Part shown: piece by piece, positions 1-4,736 of the stretch
Layout: each line of letters opens with the position of its first letter
Numbering within the stretch: position 1 is the stretch's first letter
Assembly (NCBI GenBank): GCA_011372345.1
Contig: DRTC01000628.1
Span: forward strand, 1-6,179
Length of the DNA: 6,179 nt
Source: Candidatus Cloacimonadota bacterium
GTDB taxonomy: Bacteria; Cloacimonadota; Cloacimonadia; Cloacimonadales; TCS61
Direction of reading: 5' to 3'
Notes under the pieces: generated by a model
Told to the model about the DNA's origin: nothing
Databases searched by the model: none
What the model saw: the letters and a program-made list of their open reading frames with translations, nothing else
Made by a program: the position numbers and the translations under genes

Positions 1-15
1 ATTTACGGAGGAATA

Positions 16-192
16 GTGTATAAGAGCGAATTATTAGAAGAGAAATATAAGGCCCAAAAAAAGATTGCTGAAATTGCAAAAAAAACAGGCAAAAGTTATT
101 TTCAAGTTGTTAATAAAAATGTTAGAAAACTTTTCAAAGAAAAGGGTTGGGAACTAAAATATTCAAACAGAAAAGGTGGATATATTTCTTAA
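16..192 (+). CDS. small lysine-rich hypothetical protein, possible helix-turn-helix
   Basis: The frame is open from base 1 and stops at TAA 190-192. I place the start at GTG 16 because GGAGG (7-11) lies 4 nt upstream, close to the 5-nt spacing of the other genes here. That gives a 58-residue protein. The frame has no stop before base 1, so a longer protein entering from the left edge is possible. The product is very basic. Its middle part (IAEIAKKTGKSYFQVV, roughly residues 19-34) reads like a short helix-turn-helix, and it ends in a W-containing segment and a GGYIS tail. I do not recognise the family. A small DNA- or RNA-binding protein is an inference from charge and the HTH-like pattern only. 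It is convergent with the next gene, and a hairpin lies 26 bases after its stop. Confidence 0.55.
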   Translation: MYKSELLEEKYKAQKKIAEIAKKTGKSYFQVVNKNVRKLFKEKGWELKYSNRKGGYIS

Positions 193-210
193 GATCAAGA
201 ATTCTTAATA

Positions 211-243
211 TATAAAAAAGGGACAACAAACATGCTGTCCCTT
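211..243 (-). terminator. Rho-independent terminator of the minus-strand cDPG-synthetase-like gene
   Basis: Bases 218-225 (AAGGGACA) pair perfectly with 236-243 (TGTCCCTT) around a 10-nt loop. Read on the minus strand, the stem is followed directly by a U-run (the A-run at 214-219 on the plus strand) and more A/U. It begins 24 bases past the stop of the minus-strand gene, as expected for an intrinsic terminator. On the plus strand no T-run follows the stem, so it would serve the small upstream ORF less well. Confidence 0.8.
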
Positions 244-266
244 ATGTCATATAAATTATATCTTTC

Positions 267-1580
267 TCAAAAATCCTTCAAAACATCCGCCAGAGTCGGA
301 TGTCCGATTTCCTGCAGGTCATATTTAACCTGAACAGCAGGTTTGTGGATTTTCACGATTCTTCGTAAATCAATGGGAGTTCCGATAATGACTACATCAC
401 ATTCGATGGCATTGATCGTTTCTTCCAGATCTTTGATCTGTTGCTCACCGTAACCCATCGCAGGTAAAAGAACACCAATGTCAGGATATTTCTCAAAGGT
501 TTCTGCAATTGTTCCAACTGCAAATTCGCGAGGATCAACAAGTTCAGCAGCACCGAATTTTTCAGCAGCAACAACTCCGGCACCGTAAGTCATTTCACCG
601 TGAGTAAGAGTTGGTCCATCTTCGACAACGAGAGCGAGTGCACCTTTGATCAGATCAGGATCATCGACAGAAATGGGAGAAGCTCCATCGATGACGATCG
701 CATCAGGATTAATATCTCGAATATTATCGCGCACTATCTGAATTCCTTCCGGATCAGCTGAATCTATCTTATTGATGACGATCACATCCGCAACATGCAA
801 ATTAGTCTCACCGGGATAATAAGCCAATTCATCACCCGGACGATGCGGATCAACAACCACAATATCTAATTTCTTGTCGGAAGTGTAAAAAGCTGTATCG
901 TTATTGCCACCATCCCAGATGATGACATCAGCTTCCTTTTCCGCTTCGCGTACGATCGCTTCATAATCAACACCTGCATAGATAATACTTCCCATTTTGA
1001 TATGAGGTTCGTATTCTTCCATTTCTTCGATCGTGCATTTGTGCTTTTCCAGGTCTTCCAGAACTTCAAATCTCTGAACTTTTTGAGCAACCAGATCACC
1101 ATACGGCATAGGATGACGGATAGAAGCAACCTTCAAACCTTTGTCTTTGAGTATCTTAACAACAGCTCTGGTTGTCTGACTCTTTCCGCAACCGGTTCGA
1201 GTCGCACAGATAGTGATCAAAGGTTTGGTTGTTTTGACCTGAGAATTCTTGAGTCCCATCAAAACAAAATCCGCTCCGGTTGCATTGACCAAAGAAGCAT
1301 TATGCATTACCCTTTCATAAGGAACATCACTATATGCAAAAACGACTCGATCGACATCATTTTTTAAGATCAGGTCAACTATCTCTTCTTCCGCATATAT
1401 TGGAATTCCTTCCGGATAAAGTTTTCCCGCTAATTCGGCAGGATATTTCCGATCATTAATATCGGGGATTTGGGTTGCTGTAAAGGCAACGACATCATAA
1501 TCATCATTATCTCTGAAATTCAAATTAAAATTATGGAAATCGCGTCCTGCAGCACCCATTATAACTACTTTTTTTCTCAT
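267..1580 (-). CDS. cyclic 2,3-diphosphoglycerate synthetase-like P-loop NTPase (COG2403-type)
   Basis: The product is 437 residues. Start ATG 1578-1580 is chosen because GGAAG (1586-1590) lies 5 nt upstream and the protein then opens with a Rossmann-type MRKKVVIMGAAGRDFHNFN. An in-frame TTG at 1614-1616 would add 12 lysine-rich residues with no SD. The N-terminal nucleotide-binding-like domain covers about residues 1-115. A P-loop follows (ATRTGCGKSQ, about 126-135, Lys133/Ser134), then WDGGNND (222-228), VDPHRPGDELAYYPGE (243-258) and a G-protein-like NKID (270-273). These motifs and the length match the family annotated as predicted GTPase or cyclic 2,3-diphosphoglycerate synthetase. In the methanogen Methanothermus the characterised enzyme cyclises 2,3-diphosphoglycerate with ATP. 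Whether bacterial members do this is not established to my knowledge, so the reaction is uncertain. The protein is cytoplasmic with no signal peptide or membrane segment. The gene is monocistronic, divergent from nfu, with its own terminator. Confidence 0.85.
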   Translation of the reverse strand: MRKKVVIMGAAGRDFHNFNLNFRDNDDYDVVAFTATQIPDINDRKYPAELAGKLYPEGIPIYAEEEIVDLILKNDVDRVVFAYSDVPYERVMHNASLVNATGADFVLMGLKNSQVKTTKPLITICATRTGCGKSQTTRAVVKILKDKGLKVASIRHPMPYGDLVAQKVQRFEVLEDLEKHKCTIEEMEEYEPHIKMGSIIYAGVDYEAIVREAEKEADVIIWDGGNNDTAFYTSDKKLDIVVVDPHRPGDELAYYPGETNLHVADVIVINKIDSADPEGIQIVRDNIRDINPDAIVIDGASPISVDDPDLIKGALALVVEDGPTLTHGEMTYGAGVVAAEKFGAAELVDPREFAVGTIAETFEKYPDIGVLLPAMGYGEQQIKDLEETINAIECDVVIIGTPIDLRRIVKIHKPAVQVKYDLQEIGHPTLADVLKDF

Positions 1581-1613
1581 TTTGTCTTCCTTTTTTTTAT
1601 TAAATTTGATGGA

Positions 1614-1642
1614 CAAACTTTAAGTCAGGGCTTTAAAGTCAA
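1614..1642 (-). promoter_or_regulatory. weak promoter candidate for the minus-strand gene
   Basis: On the minus strand a TTGACT -35-like hexamer (1642-1637) is followed after 17 nt by AGTTTG (1619-1614), a poor -10. The -35 match is good and the position, about 34 bases before the ATG, is plausible, but the -10 is weak. The region also has an imperfect direct repeat (TAAGTCAGGG 1621-1630 and AAAGTCAAGG 1635-1644) that overlaps the -35 and could be an operator or chance. Confidence 0.25.
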
Positions 1643-1681
1643 GGATTTTTCTGATCAATTTTATAATTTAATATATCTCTG

Positions 1682-1766
1682 AAAACCATCTATTTTTTTT
1701 CTAGTTAGTAGTGAAATTGAATTAAGCAATTTTCATTTGAACAAATTTTTATAAAATGATGGTTTT
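1682..1766. repeat. imperfect nested inverted repeat in the divergent intergenic region
   Basis: AAAACCATC (1682-1690) and GATGGTTTT (1758-1766) are exact reverse complements. Inside them TGAAATTG and CAATTTTCA (about 1710-1737) can form a second, one-base-imperfect stem. The right arm runs into a seven-T stretch (1763-1769). This could be a folded RNA end, a short mobile remnant, or chance in A/T-rich DNA. No ORF accompanies it. Confidence 0.3.
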
Positions 1767-1770
1767 TTTA

Positions 1771-1966
1771 AGTCCACTCTAAAAAGGCACTAATTTTGGA
1801 TATGTTAGAAAGTTTGTACAAAATTTGGAAAATGAGGAATCAGTTAATGTCATCTATCATCTTATTAACAGCAAACTTAAGTTGGTGGTTAATAAAACAG
1901 GAAAAAGTATTAACTGTTTTAACGGTTTCTAATTTTTATTGAATTTGACCTTTTTTAGAGTGGACT
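1771..1966. mobile_element. MITE-like element or IS remnant with terminal inverted repeats
   Basis: The left end AGTCCACTCTAAAAAGG (1771-1787) is the reverse complement of the right end CCTTTTTTAGAGTGGACT (1949-1966), apart from one extra T in the right copy. If the ends are taken at 1772 and 1965, the flanks TTTTTTTAA (1763-1771) and TCTTTTTAA (1966-1974) agree in 8 of 9 positions, as a target-site duplication would, although low complexity makes this weak. The 160-base interior carries no transposase. It has only a 46-codon ORF without an SD (1802-1942), a palindrome AACTTAAGTT (1874-1883) and a small stem GTTAATA/TATTAAC (1888-1894, 1908-1914). Length, ends and lack of coding capacity fit a non-autonomous element mobilised by a full-length IS elsewhere. 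The IS family is not assigned. Confidence 0.6.
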
Positions 1967-1977
1967 CTTTTTAATTT

Positions 1978-2006
1978 TTGATTTTTCTTTACGGAAATTT
2001 TATTAT
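1978..2006 (+). promoter_or_regulatory. sigma70-type promoter for the nfu-domain gene
   Basis: TTGATT (1978-1983) and TATTAT (2001-2006) are separated by exactly 17 nt. The -10 matches consensus at 5 of 6 positions and the -35 at 4 of 6. Transcription would start near 2013, giving a leader of about 28 nt that contains the GGAGG at 2031-2035. The -35 lies 11 bases right of the MITE-like element. No riboswitch-like leader is possible in so short a UTR. Confidence 0.55.
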
Positions 2007-2040
2007 ATTTTTTTTGGCAGAAAAAATTATGGAGGATATA

Positions 2041-2268
2041 ATGGTATCTAAAGAAGAAGTACAAAAAGTTCTGGATAAAGTCAGACCCTCTCTGCAAGCT
2101 GATGGTGGAGACTGCGAATTAGTGAATGTTAGAGATGATAATATAGTTGAAGTAAAATTACAGGGAGCATGTGCTGGTTGCCCGATGGCTACCCTGACTT
2201 TAAAAGCAGGAATAGAAAGAGTTCTGAAAGAAGAAATTCCCCGTATAAAAGAAGTAATTTCAGTTTAA
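2041..2268 (+). CDS. stand-alone Nfu (NifU C-terminal domain) iron-sulfur carrier
   Basis: The 75-residue protein consists of one Nfu domain. Start ATG 2041 is set by GGAGG (2031-2035) 5 nt upstream. The in-frame TTG at 1978 falls inside the promoter and is rejected. Family hallmarks are RPSLQADGGDCEL (15-27) and GACAGCPMATLTLK (42-55), whose Cys44-x2-Cys47 pair is the motif that, from a dimer, holds a [4Fe-4S] cluster. The protein would carry or hand over iron-sulfur clusters to apo-enzymes in the cytoplasm. It lacks the N-terminal U-type scaffold of NifU and the A-type degenerate domain of NfuA, so it is the minimal form common in anaerobes. Cys25 is an additional cysteine right after the DGGD motif. 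No suf or isc genes are in the window. The cupin gene follows after 72 bases. Confidence 0.92.
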   Translation: MVSKEEVQKVLDKVRPSLQADGGDCELVNVRDDNIVEVKLQGACAGCPMATLTLKAGIERVLKEEIPRIKEVISV

Positions 2269-2284
2269 CTGATTTTTCGGATAC

Positions 2285-2306
2285 TATAATATTAGAGATT
2301 CTAATA
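2285..2306 (+). promoter_or_regulatory. TATAAT and short AT-rich hairpin between nfu and cupin genes
   Basis: A perfect TATAAT lies at 2285-2290, but no convincing -35 is found 16-18 nt upstream. It abuts a 7-bp stem TATTAGA/TCTAATA (2290-2296, 2300-2306) with a 3-nt loop and no T-tract, so it is not a standard terminator. It may be a weak internal promoter for the cupin gene or chance in A/T-rich sequence. Confidence 0.25.
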
Positions 2307-2340
2307 AATTTATCGGAAAATTTTTTAGGAGTATTGGAAA

Positions 2341-2742
2341 ATGAAATTAGTAAATTATAAAGATGTTCAATTAGAAGATGTAAATGTTGAAGGTGCAAAG
2401 GGAACAAAAATTCGCTGGTTGATCTCGCAGAAAGATAATGCTCCGAATTTTGCTATGAGAATGTTTGAAGTCGAGCCAAATGGAAATACACCTTTTCATT
2501 TTCATACCTGGGAACATGAAGTGTTTTGTCTCGAAGGTACGGGAAAATTAGTTACAGAGTGGGGAGAAAGACCTTTCAAATCAGGAGATGCGATCTTTGT
2601 TGATCCAAATGAAAAGCATCAGTTTAAGAATTCCGGTGATTCGATTTTAAAATTCCTCTGTATTATTCCTCATGACAAACCAAAAACTCAAGAAAAAAAA
2701 ACGATAAATCCATTCGCAACCGGAGTAGCGAATAATTGCTGA
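2341..2742 (+). CDS. single-domain metal-binding cupin protein
   Basis: The product is 133 residues. ATG 2341 is preceded by AGGAG (2327-2331) with a 9-nt gap. Residues about 36-110 form one cupin_2 barrel. Motif 1 contains HFHTWEHE (53-60), giving ligands His53, His55 and Glu60 (His59 as alternative). Motif 2 contains GDAIFVDPNEKHQFKN (82-97) with ligand His93. The full ligand set suggests an active metal site (Mn, Fe or Ni), but small cupins of this kind range from dioxygenases and isomerases to sensors, so no substrate can be named. No signal peptide is visible. After the barrel ends near LCIIP (105-109) there is a tail of about 24 residues, polar and lysine-rich, ending in NNC. It sits 72 bases after nfu, possibly co-transcribed. 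A shared pathway is not evident. Confidence 0.88.
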   Translation: MKLVNYKDVQLEDVNVEGAKGTKIRWLISQKDNAPNFAMRMFEVEPNGNTPFHFHTWEHEVFCLEGTGKLVTEWGERPFKSGDAIFVDPNEKHQFKNSGDSILKFLCIIPHDKPKTQEKKTINPFATGVANNC

Positions 2743-2752
2743 TCGAAGTTCA

Positions 2753-2785
2753 ATCTCATTCCCAAATTCAATTTGGGAACGAGAT
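2753..2785. repeat. REP-like palindrome of the TTCCCAAATT/AATTTGGGAA type
   Basis: Two 16-nt arms (2753-2768 and 2770-2785) are reverse complements with one A/C mismatch, centred on C2769. The G/C-containing core is TTCCCAAA/TTTGGGAA. No T-run follows on either strand, so it is a poor intrinsic terminator for the cupin gene. From memory, very similar TTCCCAA...TTGGGAACGAG palindromes occur as dispersed intergenic repeats in several bacterial groups. A role in mRNA end protection or as a REP/RAYT-type element is inferred. Confidence 0.6.
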
Positions 2786-2832
2786 AAAGCAGATAAAGAA
2801 TTTATTAAATTAAAATAAAAAAGGAAGGGGAA

Positions 2833-3897
2833 ATGGAAAAAGATTTAAGAAAATTTTTCAAAGACATGGTGCAATCACCAAGTCCGTCCGGTTTTGAGCA
2901 GCCGGTGCAGGAAATTTATCGTGATTTTGTAAAAGATCTTGCTGATGAAGTTAAAACAGATGTTCACGGAAATGTAATTGCTCTAAAAAAAGGAACAGGA
3001 AAACTTCGATTTATGGTTTCCGGACATGCGGATGAAGTCGGATTGATGATCAAATATATCGATGAAAATGGTTTTATCAGATTCACTACGATCGGTGGTG
3101 TTGACTCTACTTTACTTCCCGGATTAAAAGTAAATATTTATCACGAAAAGAAAGTTTATCGAGGAATAATCGGACGAAAACCAATACATCTTCTCAAACC
3201 GGAAGAGAGGAAAAAGACGGTAACTCTCGATGAACTCTGGATTGATATTGGTGCAAAAGATAAAAAAGATGCAGAGAAAAAAGTAGCAGTCGGTGATCCT
3301 ATAACTTATTCTCCAGGAATTGAAATGTTAAACAGGAATATTATTGCAACCAAAGCTACAGATAACAAATCCGGTGTTTTTGTAGCCGGAGCTCTTTTAA
3401 AGGAATTAGCTGATGATAAAATTTCCGCAAATATCTATGCTGTGTCATCAGTTCAAGAGGAAATCGGTTTGAGAGGAGCAATTACAAGTGCCTTTGGAAT
3501 CGATCCTCATGTTGGAATTGCTGTTGATGTAACTCATGCAACCGATTATCCGGGAATTGATAAAAATGTTATGGGTGATATAAAAATTGGTCAGGGACCT
3601 GTTCTTGTTGTAGGAGCGAATATCAATCCGAAAGTATTTTCACTTCTAAAAAAAGCAGCAAAAAAAGTAAAAATTAAATATCAGATTGAAGCTGCACCTC
3701 GCGGAACAGGAACTGATGCTAATGCCATTCAAACTACTCGTTCTGGAGTTGCATCCGGTTTGATAAGTATACCAAACCGTTATATGCATACTCCTAATGA
3801 AATCATTTCATTTAATGATCTGGAGGGAGCTGTTAAGATCCTGGCAGAATTTGCTCGTATGATCGATGATAAAACTGATTTTATTCCGAAGATATAA
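2833..3897 (+). CDS. M42 family metallo-aminopeptidase (TET/FrvX-like)
   Basis: The product is 354 residues, the normal length for family M42. ATG 2833 follows AGGAAGG (2822-2828). All expected di-metal residues are visible: His65 in SGHADEVG, bridging Asp177 in ATDNKSG, catalytic Glu209 and ligand Glu210 in VQEEIGLRGA, Asp232 in AVDVTHATD, and His319 in RYMHTPNE. A GTGTDAN motif (291-297) is also typical. The segment about 70-165 would be the dimerisation/substrate-access domain inserted into the catalytic fold. Known members form cytoplasmic dodecameric tetrahedra that remove N-terminal residues from short peptides downstream of the proteasome-like proteases. Specificity (acidic, leucyl, lysyl) cannot be read from the sequence, and some relatives were mislabelled endoglucanases. 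No signal peptide is present. The gene is flanked by palindromic repeats on both sides. Confidence 0.95.
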   Translation: MEKDLRKFFKDMVQSPSPSGFEQPVQEIYRDFVKDLADEVKTDVHGNVIALKKGTGKLRFMVSGHADEVGLMIKYIDENGFIRFTTIGGVDSTLLPGLKVNIYHEKKVYRGIIGRKPIHLLKPEERKKTVTLDELWIDIGAKDKKDAEKKVAVGDPITYSPGIEMLNRNIIATKATDNKSGVFVAGALLKELADDKISANIYAVSSVQEEIGLRGAITSAFGIDPHVGIAVDVTHATDYPGIDKNVMGDIKIGQGPVLVVGANINPKVFSLLKKAAKKVKIKYQIEAAPRGTGTDANAIQTTRSGVASGLISIPNRYMHTPNEIISFNDLEGAVKILAEFARMIDDKTDFIPKI

Positions 3898-3922
3898 ATT
3901 TAGGTTTTCTTATTTAAAATCA

Positions 3923-3958
3923 CAAACTTGGCAAGTTCTCAAAAACTTGCCAAGTTTG
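3923..3958. repeat. perfect 15-bp palindrome (CAAACTTGGCAAGTT type)
   Basis: CAAACTTGGCAAGTT (3923-3937) pairs perfectly with AACTTGCCAAGTTTG (3944-3958) around a 6-nt loop. It lies 25 bases after the peptidase stop and 16 before the ABC ATPase start. On the plus strand only ATTTATTG follows, not a clean U-tract, so termination would be inefficient. It differs in sequence from the 2753-2785 palindrome but sits in the same kind of gap. I recall AACTTGCCAAGTTT palindromes as dispersed repeats in AT-rich bacterial genomes. The copy number here is unknown. Confidence 0.65.
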
Positions 3959-3974
3959 ATTTATTGAGGTTAAT

Positions 3975-4736
3975 TTGATAAAAGTTGAGAATCTTACAAA
4001 AGTATTTATCCAGAAAAATGGAAAAAAACTATATGCGGTCAATGAACTTTCTTTTTCAGCAGAAAAAGGTGAGATCGTCGTTCTTCTCGGAGTCAACGGC
4101 GCTGGCAAAACTACTGCCATGAGAATGTTATCAACAGTTTTACAACCTACTGCTGGAACTGCAACAATTGAAGGTTTCGATATCATTAATGATTCGCAAA
4201 AAGTAAGATCAAATCTTGGTTTTCTTTCCGGAGATACAGGATTATATGCAAGATTGACAGCGAGAGAAATAATAACTTATTTTGCCAGACTATATGATGT
4301 TGAAGATGAAATAATAAAAAAAAGAATTAATGATATTGCTGAACTACTTGATATGTTTGAATTCCTTGATAAGAAAGTCGATCTACTTTCTACTGGGATG
4401 AAGCAGAAAGTTTCCATTGCTCGTTCCATTATTCATGATCCTCCGGTTATGATCTTTGATGAACCGACAGCCGGACTGGATATTCTGACAGCTAAAAATA
4501 TCGTTGATTTTATTCATAAATGTAAAAATGAAGGCAAATGCGTTTTATTCTCAACTCATATTATGAGAGAAGCTGAAAGAATTGCTGATAAAATCGTGAT
4601 GATACATAAAGGTAAACTTCTTGCTGAAGGAACATGGGAGGAATTCAAAACAGAATCCTGTTTTCATGATCTCGATGATATTTTCATCCATTTTGTAAAT
4701 GAAAAAACCAAAAAGGTTGAAACTAATGAATTTTAA
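3975..4736 (+). CDS. NatA-like ABC transporter ATP-binding protein
   Basis: The product is 253 residues, starting at TTG 3975. GAGG (3966-3969) lies 5 nt upstream, the protein opens with the standard MIKVENLTKVF, and no ATG is available nearby. Walker A is GVNGAGKTT (39-47), the signature is LSTGMKQKVSIARS (138-151), Walker B with catalytic Glu163 is VMIFDEPTAGLD (158-169) and the H-loop His is 195 (STH). The LSTGM form of the signature and GFLSGDTGLYARLTARE (82-98) are typical of the NatA branch of ABC-2 exporters. In the latter segment the usual Q-loop glutamine appears replaced by Ser85. It would bind the inner membrane face and energise the permease encoded next, whose start overlaps its end by 11 bases, implying translational coupling. 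NatA exports Na+ in Bacillus, but the substrate here may be different. Confidence 0.93.
   Translation: MIKVENLTKVFIQKNGKKLYAVNELSFSAEKGEIVVLLGVNGAGKTTAMRMLSTVLQPTAGTATIEGFDIINDSQKVRSNLGFLSGDTGLYARLTAREIITYFARLYDVEDEIIKKRINDIAELLDMFEFLDKKVDLLSTGMKQKVSIARSIIHDPPVMIFDEPTAGLDILTAKNIVDFIHKCKNEGKCVLFSTHIMREAERIADKIVMIHKGKLLAEGTWEEFKTESCFHDLDDIFIHFVNEKTKKVETNEF

Noticed and set aside
1002..1367. 121-codon plus-strand ORF opposite the cDPG-synthetase-like gene
   Set aside because: Antisense shadow of a strongly supported coding gene; Phe/Arg-rich composition, no SD.
1581..1616. Upstream TTG start (1614-1616) for the cDPG-synthetase-like gene
   Set aside because: It has no SD and adds 12 lysine-rich residues before the Rossmann-like start. 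ATG 1580 has GGAAG at ideal spacing.
1802..1942. 46-codon plus-strand ORF inside the MITE-like element
   Set aside because: It has no SD and no recognisable motif, and it is short enough to be chance in A/T-rich DNA. It was not listed as a gene.
1978..2040. Upstream TTG start (1978) for the Nfu protein
   Set aside because: It lies in the promoter, and the extension is hydrophobic and unlike the family. ATG 2041 has a strong GGAGG.
1581..2040. Riboswitch, tRNA or CRISPR array in the long intergenic region
   Set aside because: No direct-repeat array, no tRNA-like cloverleaf or CCA end, and the nfu leader after the predicted start is only about 28 nt.
2753..2785. Classical Rho-independent terminator after the cupin gene
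   Set aside because: A strong stem but no U-tract on either strand. Annotated as a palindromic repeat instead.
3920..4186. Minus-strand ORF overlapping the ABC ATPase start and the 3923-3958 palindrome
   Set aside because: Antisense shadow. Its first or last residues are just the translated palindrome, and the plus-strand ATPase is certain.
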